Below are positions 16,112 through 24,829 of a stretch of DNA of 37,772 bases, one piece after another. The position numbers were made by a program, and so were the translations under genes. Every line of letters starts with the position of its first letter. Position 1 is the first letter of the stretch. The stretch spans positions 1-37,772 of the forward strand of contig VGWF01000032.1 of assembly GCA_016873715.1 (NCBI GenBank). The letters are read 5' to 3'. Source of the stretch: Lentisphaerota bacterium. Its GTDB lineage: Bacteria; Verrucomicrobiota; Kiritimatiellia; PWTM01. The notes under the pieces are model-generated. The model was not told where the DNA came from, did no database searches, and worked only from the letters and a program-made list of their open reading frames with translations.

Positions 16112-17746
16112 TCAGGGGTCGGAGGGCTTCTTCCTGCGGCCCGCTCCGCCGCCCGCCTCCGGTCCGCCGGGTTTCGGCGCCGGCGCTTCGCCGTCAAACG
16201 CCTGGTTGCCGTACGCCTCGCGCGGGGGCGGCTCGGTCTCCTTCACTTCCCTGCGCAACCGCTCCAGTTCGGTCTTCAGTTCGGCCACGACGGAGGCGTA
16301 GGCGGGATCGCGGATGAAGTTGCGCGTCTCCAGCGGATCCTTCTCGCGGTCGTACAGTTCCCAGTCGTCCACGTCCGGCTTGTAGTAATGCGCGAGCTTG
16401 TAGCGCTCCGTGACGACGCCGTAGTGCGGGCGGACGCGGTGCGGCGCGGGATACTCGTAGTAGTGATAGTAGAAGCTCTTCCGCCAGTCGGCCGGCGTCT
16501 CGCCCCGCAGCAGCGGAACGAGGCTGCGGCCCTGCATCTCGGCCGGCACGGGGAGCCCGGCCGCGTCGAGGAAGGTCTCGGCGAAGTCGAGGTTCGAGAC
16601 GAGGCGCGGGCTCGCGCCGCCCGGCTTCGTGACGCCGGGCCAGCGGACGAGCAGCGGGGCGCGCAGCGACTCCTCGACGATCCACCGCTTGTCGAACCAG
16701 CCGTGCTCGCCGAGGTAGAAGCCCTGGTCCGCCGAGTAGATCACGATCGTGTTCTCGGCCAGGCCCTCCTTCTCCAGGGCGTCGAGGATCCGGCCGACGC
16801 TCTCGTCGACCGACTGGATGCAGCCGAGGTAGTCGTGCATGTAGCGGTTGTAGCGCCAGCGCACGAGATCCTTGCCCGTCGGGTTCGCCTTGCGGAACGC
16901 CTCGTTGCGCGGCTCGTAGTAGGCGTCCCACGCCTTGCGCTGCTCCGGGGTGAGGCTTCCCGGGGCCTTGAGCTTCGCGTCGATCTCCGTGAAGGTCTTC
17001 TCCAGCGTCATGTCCTGGTCTCGCCACGCGAGGCCGCGGTCGCCGCCGTAGTCGTCGAAGAGCGTCTCGGGCTCGGGGTACTGCCGGTCGCCGTCGTGGC
17101 CGAGATGCCGCAGCGCGGGCGCCCACTCGCGGTGCGGGGCCTTGTGCTGGGCCATCAGCACGAAAGGCTTCGTCTTGTCGCGGCCCTTGAGCCATTCGAT
17201 GGAGAGGTCGGTGATGATGTCGGTGACGTACCCCTCGTGCTGGACCTTCTCGCCGTTGCGGATCATCGGCGGGTTGTAGTAGATGCCCTGGCCGGGGAGG
17301 ATGTGCCAGTGGTCGAAGCCGGTCGGATCGCTGATGAGGTGCCACTTGCCGATGATCGCGGTCTGGTACCCCGCGGCCTGCATCATCTTCGGGAACGTCG
17401 CCTGGGAGCCGTCGAAGCGGCAGTTCGAGTTGTTGTAGAAGCCGTTCAGGTGGTTGTACTTTCCGGTCAGGATCGTCGCGCGGCTCGGTCCGCAGATCGA
17501 GTTCGGGACGACGCAGCGGTCGAAGCGGATGCCCTCGCGGCCGATCCGGTCGATATGGGGCGTCTGGATCAGCCGCCGCTTGTCGCCGTAGGCGCTGATC
17601 GCCTGGTAGGCGTGGTCGTCGGAGAAGATGAACACGATGTTCGGCCGCTTCGCCGCGGCGCGTGCGACGAACGGCGCGGCCAGCGCCGTGGTGGCCAGCG
17701 CGGCGGACCGGAGGAAATCCCTGCGGGTCGTTCGGTTCGTGCTCAT
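16112..17746 (-). CDS. Tat-exported Cys-type sulfatase, GlcNAc-6-sulfatase-like
   Basis: A 544-residue S1-family sulfatase. It opens with a twin-arginine signal, [20 protein letters not shown], implying export in a folded state. The metal pair is D43-D44 in [10 protein letters not shown], and the formylglycine motif is C85-G-P-S-R89. [18 protein letters not shown] holds later metal ligands. [11 protein letters not shown] and the overall spacing fit the S1 subfamily containing N-acetylglucosamine-6-sulfatases, though the substrate is unproven. The C-terminal 40 residues are a Pro/Gly/Lys-rich tail. It differs from the first sulfatase in export route and core motif, so the two probably act on different sulfate positions. 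Confidence 0.92.
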   Translation of the reverse strand: MSTNRTTRRDFLRSAALATTALAAPFVARAAAKRPNIVFIFSDDHAYQAISAYGDKRRLIQTPHIDRIGREGIRFDRCVVPNSICGPSRATILTGKYNHLNGFYNNSNCRFDGSQATFPKMMQAAGYQTAIIGKWHLISDPTGFDHWHILPGQGIYYNPPMIRNGEKVQHEGYVTDIITDLSIEWLKGRDKTKPFVLMAQHKAPHREWAPALRHLGHDGDRQYPEPETLFDDYGGDRGLAWRDQDMTLEKTFTEIDAKLKAPGSLTPEQRKAWDAYYEPRNEAFRKANPTGKDLVRWRYNRYMHDYLGCIQSVDESVGRILDALEKEGLAENTIVIYSADQGFYLGEHGWFDKRWIVEESLRAPLLVRWPGVTKPGGASPRLVSNLDFAETFLDAAGLPVPAEMQGRSLVPLLRGETPADWRKSFYYHYYEYPAPHRVRPHYGVVTERYKLAHYYKPDVDDWELYDREKDPLETRNFIRDPAYASVVAELKTELERLRREVKETEPPPREAYGNQAFDGEAPAPKPGGPEAGGGAGRRKKPSDP

Positions 17747-17779
17747 CGCGTCGTTCTCCCCGGGCCGTCCGCGCCACCC

Positions 17780-17808
17780 CTGACGCGGACAGCCGGAAAC
17801 GGTATTCT
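17780..17808 (+). promoter_or_regulatory. Likely promoter for the zincin gene
   Basis: CTGACG (4 of 6), an exact 17-base spacer and TATTCT (4 of 6). The -10 ends 6 bases before an in-frame ATG at 17815, which would be leaderless. The preferred signal-peptide start at 17920 would have a leader of about 105 bases. Confidence 0.4.
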
Positions 17809-17919
17809 AGGGAAATGGAAACGGGACGAAAGGGAAATCGGCCGGCGCCTTGCGCACGGACGCGACCCCCGGTCGCGGCTGCCGCGGCGCGGCGGGACGG
17901 CCGTGCCTCGGGCCGCGCC

Positions 17920-19242
17920 ATGGCCCGGATCGCGGCCGGCCTGCTCGGCTGCTGCGCCGCCGTGGCGGGGGCCGCGGAGACGGTCTGGCTCGATTTCGAG
18001 ACGCGGGGAACCGCGGCCGACTGGAACGCGCCGCAGGGCGGGCTGGAGTTCGGGATCGCGCCCGTCCCGGCGGACGGCGCCGCCCCGGGTCACGCGCTCC
18101 GGCTGCACGGCCCGGCGAAGGGGTTCCTCTACACGCGGAAGACGGTCCTCCCGGAGATCCTCACGAACGAATGCGCCCTGACTTTCCGCGTCCGGCCCGC
18201 GGATGCCGCCCCGCTGCCGGCGGAGTTCGAGGTGCAGTTCATCGAGCCCGACGGGGTGTCGAAGTTCTGGCGCAAGGTCACGGTCGCGACGCAGGGATGG
18301 ACGCGCGTGGAACTCCCGCTGCGCTTCTTCCGCACCGGCGGCGTGCGGCTGCCGCGATGGACCTCCGTGCGCCACTTCGCCTTTCTCCTCCGCGGCGCGG
18401 CGGACCTGTGGGTCGACGATGTCGCCTTCGTCCGCGAGCCGGACCTGGGGGTCGAGATCGGGCTGAAGGAACTGCGCGCGATCGCGTTCCCGGAGGCCGC
18501 GGAGGGCGCGGTGCGGGCGGTCCGGTCGGCGGAGTTCGCCGTGCTGACCGACTGCGCGGATCTCGATCTCAAGGATCTCGCCGCCGCGCTGGGCGGGCTG
18601 ACCGCGGACCTGCGCCGGCAACTCCCGTCGCTGCCGCCGCCGGAACGGCCGCCGGTGCTGGCCGTGTTCGCCAACGAGGCCGACTACCGCGCCTTCCCCG
18701 GCCGCATCGCGGAGAGGCTCGGATCGGAGGCGTCCCCGCCGACGTCCGACGGCTACACCGTCGTCGGCGTGGCGACCTCGTTCTGGGATCCGGCCAAGGG
18801 CACGCGGCGCCCCGTCTACTTCCATGAATTCGTTCACGCATGGCTTGCGCAGGCCGGCGGGCTCGTCTGCGCGGGCGGATGGCTGCACGAAGGCGTCGCG
18901 AACCACTTCCAGATCGCGATGGTGCCGCAGGACGGCCTCGCGGCGTCGATCGCGAAGGCCATCGCGTCGGGCGCCGCGAAGCCGTTCGGCGAGCTCTGCA
19001 CCGACCGGCCCGTGCGCGTGGCCGACTACTGGCAGCTCATGACCCTCTTCCGGATGTTCCTGGAGCGCGAGCCCTACGCGACGCGGCTCCCCGGCCTGTT
19101 CACCGCGGTGCGTGATGCGAACACCTTCGATCTCGGCCGCCACCTGCAGCCGGTGTTCGGCGTCGACGAGGCCCGGCTGACGGCCGACTGGCGGGCCTTC
19201 TGCGCCGGCGCCTACGGCGCGCCCGCGGCCACCCCGCCGTGA
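17920..19242 (+). CDS. Secreted gluzincin-type metalloprotease-like protein with a jelly-roll N-terminus
   Basis: A 440-residue exported protein. The signal peptide is MARIAAGLLGCCAAVAGAAE. Residues about 22-170 look like a carbohydrate-binding jelly roll (WLDFETRGTAADWN, then WTRVELPLRFF and LWVDDVAFVRE). The zinc site is H302-E303-F-V-H306, with E324 in WLHEGVANHF as the likely third ligand, as in peptidase-MA or DUF1570-type zincins. It may cleave a glycoprotein or another surface protein; no substrate is evident. An in-frame ATG at 17815 would add 35 Arg-rich residues; the inner start is preferred because the signal peptide begins there, though no good ribosome-binding site precedes it. 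Its stop overlaps the MFS start by 4 bases. Confidence 0.75.
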   Translation: MARIAAGLLGCCAAVAGAAETVWLDFETRGTAADWNAPQGGLEFGIAPVPADGAAPGHALRLHGPAKGFLYTRKTVLPEILTNECALTFRVRPADAAPLPAEFEVQFIEPDGVSKFWRKVTVATQGWTRVELPLRFFRTGGVRLPRWTSVRHFAFLLRGAADLWVDDVAFVREPDLGVEIGLKELRAIAFPEAAEGAVRAVRSAEFAVLTDCADLDLKDLAAALGGLTADLRRQLPSLPPPERPPVLAVFANEADYRAFPGRIAERLGSEASPPTSDGYTVVGVATSFWDPAKGTRRPVYFHEFVHAWLAQAGGLVCAGGWLHEGVANHFQIAMVPQDGLAASIAKAIASGAAKPFGELCTDRPVRVADYWQLMTLFRMFLEREPYATRLPGLFTAVRDANTFDLGRHLQPVFGVDEARLTADWRAFCAGAYGAPAATPP

Positions 19243-20624
19243 CGCCGTCCGTCCAGGCCTCCTCGTCGTTCGCGCCGCTGCCCGCCTTCACGCGGCGGCT
19301 CGTCGGCTTCCAGGTTCTCAACGCCGTCAACTTCACCATCGCGCTCGGCTCGCCGATGGTCCTGGCGGCGAAGCTGCTCGGTGCGGGCGAGGCCGCCATC
19401 GGGCTGCTGCTCGCGCTGACGCCGCTCTTCGTCTTCCTCCAGATCCCGTCGGCCCGGCTCGCCGAGTCCTGGGGCTACCGGCGCCTGATGATGGCCGGCT
19501 GGCGGACGCGGTCCTACATGATGCTCGGCATGGCCCCGCTGCCGCTGCTGGTCGGGCACGTGCCGTCGGGCTGGCTTCTGGCCGCGATGATCGCGCTGCT
19601 GCTGGGCTTCAACGTGATCCGGGGATTCGCCTCCGGCGCGTGGTACCCGTGGCTCGCGCACATCGTTCCGGAGGCGCAGCGCGGGCGCTACCTCGGCCGC
19701 GAGAACTTCGCCGTCAACGCCGGCACGCTCGTCGCGCAGGTCGTGTGCGGGTGGTTCCTGGGGAGCGATCCGCCGGCGTGGCACTACACGGTCCTGTTCG
19801 TCGTTTCCTTCGCCGCCGGCTGGTGCAGCGTGTGGTTCTTCGAGCGCGTGCCGTGTCCGCCGCCCCGCACCGGTCCTGCGCCGGCCGGTGACGGCGCGGC
19901 GGCCATGGTCCGGCGGGCGTGGCGCGACGCGCCGTTCCGGCGGATCACGCGCTACACGATGTTGCAGGGCGTCGCGATGTCCGGCGTCGGCGGCTTCCTC
20001 GTCGTCTTCCTGCGGGACCTCGGCCGCATGGGCGCGGGGACGGTCGTGTACGTGATGGCCGCCTCGACGCTGGGCTCGCTCGTCACCGCGGCCCTGATCG
20101 GGCGCAGCCTGGATCTCTTCGGAAGCCGGCCCGTGATCCGGCTGGCGGGACTCGGACAGATCGCGCTGCTGGCGTTCTGGGCGGTCGTCGCCGCGGGACC
20201 GGTGCGGATCACCGCTTCCGCCGCGGCGGCCGCCGCGTTCATCCTCGGCATGCTCGGCACCGCGCACGGGCTCGCGGTGACGCGCCTCACGCTGGCGTTC
20301 TGCCCGCGCGACGACCTCACGCGCTCGATGGCCGTCAACCAGGTCCTGACCTGCGTTACCGCCGGCCTCGGCGCCGTCCTCTGGGGCGCCATGATCGAGT
20401 GGATGCGCGGCCTGCCCGCGCTGGCCGGGTCGCCGGGCGTCGCGTTCGCGGCGTTCTTCGCCACCGGCCTCGTCGTCATGGCCGCCAGCCAGAACGTGCT
20501 CGGCGGCATCCACGAGCCCCACTCGGTGGCCGCCGGGCGGCTGATCGTCCGCGTCCTGTGGCACTGGCCCCTGCGCGTCCTCGGCGGCCTCTGGCTCGGC
20601 GAGGACCGTTCCGCACATCGGTGA
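19239..20624 (+). CDS. Major facilitator superfamily transporter
   Basis: A 461-residue inner-membrane carrier with about twelve hydrophobic segments. The loop between helices 2 and 3 reads LAESWGYRRLMMAGWRTRSY, a variant of the MFS motif-A loop, and the second half repeats it as IGRSLDLFGSRPVIRLAG. The GTG start overlaps the zincin stop (GTGA), so the two are coupled. The substrate is unknown; a sugar, oligosaccharide or peptide would suit the neighbours. The gene ends where the repeat-rich region begins. Confidence 0.85.
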   Translation: MTPSVQASSSFAPLPAFTRRLVGFQVLNAVNFTIALGSPMVLAAKLLGAGEAAIGLLLALTPLFVFLQIPSARLAESWGYRRLMMAGWRTRSYMMLGMAPLPLLVGHVPSGWLLAAMIALLLGFNVIRGFASGAWYPWLAHIVPEAQRGRYLGRENFAVNAGTLVAQVVCGWFLGSDPPAWHYTVLFVVSFAAGWCSVWFFERVPCPPPRTGPAPAGDGAAAMVRRAWRDAPFRRITRYTMLQGVAMSGVGGFLVVFLRDLGRMGAGTVVYVMAASTLGSLVTAALIGRSLDLFGSRPVIRLAGLGQIALLAFWAVVAAGPVRITASAAAAAAFILGMLGTAHGLAVTRLTLAFCPRDDLTRSMAVNQVLTCVTAGLGAVLWGAMIEWMRGLPALAGSPGVAFAAFFATGLVVMAASQNVLGGIHEPHSVAAGRLIVRVLWHWPLRVLGGLWLGEDRSAHR

Positions 20625-20631
20625 CCTGCAG

Positions 20632-20860
20632 AGGGGCGAGGGACGGGGGGCGAGGGCCGGACCGGAGGATGGCAGGCGAATGGGGGCAACCGAATAGGGA
20701 CGGCCGGGAGGGCCGCGCTCCGCGCGGCCGAACGCTGAACCACGGATGACAAGGATCCCACGGATTCGATGAGGACGGCCCGGAGGATGGCAGGCGAATG
20801 GGGGCAACCGAATGGGGACGGCCGGATTGGGAGGGCCGCGCTCCGCGCGGCCGAACGCTG
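20632..20860. repeat. Two direct copies of a mosaic repeat with the GC-paired palindrome
   Basis: The two copies are 20662-20737 and 20780-20860; the second has a 5-bp insertion (GATTG). Both contain GGAGGATGGCAGGCGAATGG and end in a 24-base palindrome (20707-20730 and 20830-20853) with 7-bp arms GGCCGCG/CGCGGCC around CTCCG. Upstream, 20632-20660 is built of 7-base words such as GGGGCGA and GGGCCGG. The reverse complement of the 187-512 repeat shares these words. The gap 20625-21086 has no credible gene; 20740-20770 holds a separate stretch beginning CCACGGATGACAAGG. Confidence 0.85.
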
Positions 20861-20962
20861 GAGCCATGGTTCGACCGAAATCTCGCGGTTGAGATCCGCG
20901 CCTCACCTTCCCGATTGGATCTTGAGCCCCACGGCGCTTCACCGGCAGGGGCGAGGGGAAGC

Positions 20963-21076
20963 AGTGTCGAGTGGCCAGTGTCGAGTGTCGGCCCCTTCCC
21001 GTTGAATGTTGGGCTTTGGCTGTTGAGTCCGAACTTCGGCGTTCGGTGTTGGATGTTCGGCGTTCGTTGCTCGCCC
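20963..21076. repeat. Array of degenerate 7-base words downstream of hrpB
   Basis: It starts with AGTGTCG, AGTGGCC, AGTGTCG, AGTGTCG and continues with TTGAATG/TTGGGCT-like and TTCGGCG/TTCGGTG/TTGGATG words at a 7-base step. The reverse complement has the same AAC-rich words as the large array at 23675-24537, including GAAGTTCGG. It lies immediately after the hrpB stop in opposite orientation to the array before the hrpB start, so the gene is bracketed by inverted arrays. Confidence 0.75.
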
Positions 21077-21086
21077 CGCCTCCCGC

Positions 21087-23612
21087 CTACCGCCACTCGT
21101 GCTTCGGGTACTTGCGGGCGAGTTCCTGCTTCACCTTCGGGTAGGTGGTCTTCCAGAAGCCGGCGAGGTCCTGGGTGACTTGGACGGGGCGCTGGTTGGG
21201 GCCGAGGATCTGGACCGCGAGCGCGACGCGGCCGCCGAGGATGCGGGGCGACTCCGTGACGCCGTAGAGGTCCTGGATCTTCATCGCGATCGACGGCGCG
21301 CCCTGCGCGGCGTAGGTGACCCGCGCGCGCTTGCCGTTGCGAAGCTCGACCCGCTCCGGCGCCTGTTTCTCGATGAGGCCCAGCAGGCGCGGTTCGAGGC
21401 GCGACTTGACCGCGGCGAGCACGGGCCGGTCCTTGAGGTCGCGTGCCGACATCGCGCCGGCGCAGACCGCGCGGATCGCGGCGCGCCGCTCGTCGTCGGT
21501 GAACGGCGGGATGCCGAGTTCCGGCAGGTGGCGCGCCACCGCGGCGACGCGCCAGAGCCACTGGTCGACCGTCTCGTTCCACAGCGGAAGCGTGATCTCG
21601 CCGCGCAGCACTTCGGCGGCCAGCAGGTCCGCCGCCGCTTCCGGGTCGGGATCGCAGGGCTTCGTCTCCAGCGGCAGGTCGCGGAACCGCACCTGGCGCT
21701 CGGCGGTCACGCGTTTCGCGCCCTTGTCGTAGCGGGTTTCGACGCGGTCGTTGAAGTCCGCCGGGAACATCTCGCGCAGCCACTCCGGCTTCACCTCGGT
21801 CGCGAGCGAGAGGATCACCTCGAGGTCGCGGCCCTCGATCTCGCGCACCTCGGCGGCGACAAGCAGGCGGGCGTGGCGGACCGCGCTTTCCCGCGCGAGC
21901 ACGCCCGCGCGGCCGTGGACGAGGCGGCAGCGCAGCGTGCCGCCGTCGACCCGCGCGGCGAGATGGTCGACGAAGCCGGCGAGGATGCACTTCTGGATCG
22001 CGTCGTCGTCCGGCGCCGTCTCGTTGACCGGCAGGCCCTCGGCGCGGGCGATGCGGAGGAACTGGTCGCGCAGCGCGGCGACCTCGCGCACGCCCTGCAC
22101 GCGGATCCCGGCCTTCGAGCAGCGGCCGAGGTCGCCGCCGCACCGGCCGGCATAGGTGAAGGCGCGCATGCGCCGGAAGAAGTCGGACTCCGCCTTGTCG
22201 CCGAAGAGGTCGTCGCGCCGCTCGTCGGTGTCCTTGCCGGCGCGCGGGAAGAGGATGTCGCGGCCCTGCACCAGCGCGGCGATCAGGGCGACGGGCGCGA
22301 CGGCGTCGCGCGTGCCGGCCTCGATCAGCATGCGGGCGTAGCGTGGGTGAAGGGGGAAGGCCAGCATCCGGCGGCCGGTGTCCGTGATGGCGCCGGTGTC
22401 GTCCGCGGCGCCGAGGTCGCGCAGCAGGGTCTCGGCACGGTCGAGCGACCGTGCCTCGGGCGGATCGAGCCAGCGGAACGTGCGGAGATCGTTCGTGCCC
22501 GAGGCCTTCAGGGTCAGCGCGATCTCGGCGAGATCGACGCGGCGGATCTCCGGCAGTTCCTCGACGGCGCGGCCGGCGTGGTCGCGGTCGGTCCACAGGC
22601 GGATGCAGCGTCCCGGCGCGGTGCGGCCGGCGCGCCCGGCGCGCTGGTCGGCCGAGGCGCGACTGATGCGCTCGATCAGCAGCATGTTGATGCCGCGCCC
22701 GGCGTCGAAGCGCGGGATGCGGGCGAGGCCGCTGTCGATGATCGCGCGCACGCCCTCGATCGTGATGGAGGTTTCGGCGACGTTGGTCGAGACGATGACC
22801 TTCGGCCGGCCGCCGGAGGGGGCGACGGCCTCGTCCTGCGCCTCGGGCGGGAGGTCACCGTGAAGCGGGAGCACCGCGTAGCCGGCCGACGCGCCGCTGT
22901 CGCGGATCGCGTTGATCGTGCGCTGGATCTCGTAGGCGCCGGGCATGAAGACGAGCACGTCGCCGGTGAGGCCGTCGGCGACGAGCCGCTCGAACGCGGC
23001 GGCGGCGGCGGTCCAGACGCCCTCGCGCTCCTCGACGGGGCGGGGCAGGTACTCGATGTCGACAGGATAGGTCCGCCCCTCGGAGGTCAGCACGCGGCAG
23101 GGCGAAAGGTACTTCTCCAGCGCCTCGGCGCGCAGCGTGGCGGACATGACCAGGATGCGCAGGTCGGGGCGCTCCTTCGCCTGGAGGTCCAGCGCGCGGC
23201 CGAGGGAGACATCGCCGTAGAGATGCCGCTCGTGGAACTCGTCGAAGATGACGGCCGAGACGCCGCGCAGGGACGGGTCGTCGAGCATCTGCCGCATCAG
23301 CACGCCCTCGGTCACGTAGCGGATGCGCGTATCGCGTCCGCAGACGTTCTCGAAGCGGATCTGGAAGCCGACCTCCGTCCCGAGCCGGCAGGCGCGTTCG
23401 CGCGCGACGCGGGCGGCCAGCAGGCGGGCGGCGAGGCGGCGCGGCTGGAGGACCACGACCTGGCCGTCGCCGAGGAGGCCGCCGTCCAGCAGCATCTGCG
23501 GGATCTGCGTCGACTTCCCCGACCCGGTCGGCGCGCGGACGACCAGCCGCGGGCACTCGCGCGCCGCGTCGAGAAGCTCCTGCCGGATGTCGTGGATGGG
23601 AAGACGGTTCAT
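21087..23612 (-). CDS. hrpB: HrpB-type DExH-box ATP-dependent helicase
   Basis: An 841-residue cytoplasmic SF2 helicase (E. coli HrpB has 809). Motif I is APTGSGKST (residues 27-35), motif II is D124-E-F-H127, motif III is MSATL, and later motifs are STNVAETSITIEGV and QRAGRAGRTAPG. The DEFH box and the C-terminal ending FWKTTYPKVKQELARKYPKH are typical of HrpB rather than HrpA, which is much longer. The cellular role of HrpB in bacteria is poorly defined, and RNA processing is presumed. The gene stands alone, with repeat arrays on both sides, and its promoter touches one of them. Confidence 0.93.
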   Translation of the reverse strand: MNRLPIHDIRQELLDAARECPRLVVRAPTGSGKSTQIPQMLLDGGLLGDGQVVVLQPRRLAARLLAARVARERACRLGTEVGFQIRFENVCGRDTRIRYVTEGVLMRQMLDDPSLRGVSAVIFDEFHERHLYGDVSLGRALDLQAKERPDLRILVMSATLRAEALEKYLSPCRVLTSEGRTYPVDIEYLPRPVEEREGVWTAAAAAFERLVADGLTGDVLVFMPGAYEIQRTINAIRDSGASAGYAVLPLHGDLPPEAQDEAVAPSGGRPKVIVSTNVAETSITIEGVRAIIDSGLARIPRFDAGRGINMLLIERISRASADQRAGRAGRTAPGRCIRLWTDRDHAGRAVEELPEIRRVDLAEIALTLKASGTNDLRTFRWLDPPEARSLDRAETLLRDLGAADDTGAITDTGRRMLAFPLHPRYARMLIEAGTRDAVAPVALIAALVQGRDILFPRAGKDTDERRDDLFGDKAESDFFRRMRAFTYAGRCGGDLGRCSKAGIRVQGVREVAALRDQFLRIARAEGLPVNETAPDDDAIQKCILAGFVDHLAARVDGGTLRCRLVHGRAGVLARESAVRHARLLVAAEVREIEGRDLEVILSLATEVKPEWLREMFPADFNDRVETRYDKGAKRVTAERQVRFRDLPLETKPCDPDPEAAADLLAAEVLRGEITLPLWNETVDQWLWRVAAVARHLPELGIPPFTDDERRAAIRAVCAGAMSARDLKDRPVLAAVKSRLEPRLLGLIEKQAPERVELRNGKRARVTYAAQGAPSIAMKIQDLYGVTESPRILGGRVALAVQILGPNQRPVQVTQDLAGFWKTTYPKVKQELARKYPKHEWR

Positions 23613-23620
23613 GCGCCCCG

Positions 23621-23648
23621 ACGATAGCGGGAACCGGCGCGGTGTCGA
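23621..23648 (-). promoter_or_regulatory. Likely hrpB promoter, with the -35 inside repeat-like words
   Basis: Read on the minus strand: TCGACA (5 of 6) at 23648-23643, a 16-base spacer, and TATCGT (4 of 6) at 23626-23621. The -10 ends 8 bases before the ATG at 23612, implying a leaderless or near-leaderless mRNA. The -35 lies in a GTGTCGAG word like those that form the 20963 array. Confidence 0.4.
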
Positions 23649-23674
23649 GCGGCGAGTGGGGCGGGGCGATCAGC

Positions 23675-24537
23675 GAACATCGAACACCGAACATCGAACG
23701 CCCAACATCGAACGACGGGCGAGCCGACTCAACATCCAACACCCAACGTCCAACAACCAACATCCAACGAGAGGGATGGAGGGCCGAGCTATGCGAGGCT
23801 GCGGGGGCTCAATACCCAAGGGTCGGCGGCGAGCATTGAACATCGAACACCGAACATCGAACGCCCGGCGAGCCGACTCAGCGGCCAACAGCCAACATTC
23901 AACAGCCAACACCCAACGTCCAACAACCAACATCCAATGAGGGGGATGGAGGGCCGAGCTATGCGAGGCCGCGGGACTCAATACCCAAGGGTCGGCGGCG
24001 AGCATTGAACATCGAACACCGAACATCGAACACCCAACATCGAACGACGGGCGTGCCGACTCAACATCCAACACCCAACGTCCAACAACCAACATCCGAC
24101 GAGGGGGATGGAGGGCCGAGCTATGCGAGGCCGCGGGGGCCCAATACCCAAGGGTAGGCGAGCATTGAACATCGAACACCGAACATCGAACGCCCAACAT
24201 CGAACGACGGGCGAGCCGACTCAACACCCAACAACCAACGTCCAACAACCAACATCCGACGAGGGGGATGGAGGGCCGAGCTACGCGAGGCCGCGGGGGC
24301 TCAATACCCAAGGGTCGGCGGCGAGCATTGAACATCGAACACCGAACATCGAACGCCCGGCGAGCCGACTCAGCGGCCAACAGCCAACATTCAACAGCCA
24401 ACACCCAACGTCCAACAACCAACATCCAACGAGAGGGATGGAGGGCCGAGCTATGCGAGGCCGCGGGGGCTCAATACCCAAGGGTCGGCGAGCATTGAAC
24501 ATCGAACACCGAACATCGAACGCCCAACATCGAAGTT
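23675..24537. repeat. Tandem array: 160-169-bp units built of 7-base words plus the 24-base palindrome
   Basis: Units begin at 23675, 23838, 24007, 24167, 24330 and 24497 (the last partial), giving periods of 163, 169, 160, 163 and 167. Each unit opens with 7-base words of the form GAACATC/GAACACC/GAACGCC, then GAGCCGACTC, then AACATCC/AACACCC/AACGTCC words. It then carries a single 24-base palindromic element (23778, 23948, 24110, 24270 and 24440 are its start points), and closes with CTCAATACCCAAGGGT. Both strands stay open over long frames because a 7-base word repeated in three phases gives repeating peptides; these are not considered genes. No integrase, cas gene or unique spacers are present. 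Confidence 0.92.
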
Positions 24538-24549
24538 CGGGCTTCGGGG

Positions 24550-24670
24550 CGGGAGGCGGGAGACGGGAGTGGGGAGTTGGGAGACGGGAGAGGGCTGACG
24601 GCCAAACCCGGAACTCGGAACTTGGAACGCGGAACGTATGGGGCGGGAGTGGGGAGACGGGGACCGGAGT
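24550..24670. repeat. Short 7-base-word tracts: GGGAGNN-type and GGAACNN-type
   Basis: 24550-24591 is six consecutive words: CGGGAGG, CGGGAGA, CGGGAGT, GGGGAGT, TGGGAGA, CGGGAGA. 24609-24636 is four words: CGGAACT, CGGAACT, TGGAACG, CGGAACG. A further GGGAG tract follows at about 24643-24670. Core bases are fixed and flanking bases vary, the same design as the neighbouring large array but with different words. The rest of the gap to 24829 shows nothing I can identify beyond a possible -10 (TAGAAT at 24803). Confidence 0.8.
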
Positions 24671-24829
24671 GAGCGGCCAACTCTGCCCGAAACCGCTTGA
24701 ACCCCGTCGGCCCACGGGCGCAACATCGCAGGCAGGGTCGACGGATGGAGGCCGGAGAAACAGGTGCGGACCGGCACGAAACCGTGAGGAGTGACTGGTC
24801 GGTAGAATATAGGTTGGGGATGGCACGCC

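Noticed and set aside
23675-24537. CRISPR array
   Set aside because: The repeats are long (160-169 bp), the intervening DNA is not unique, and no cas genes are present.
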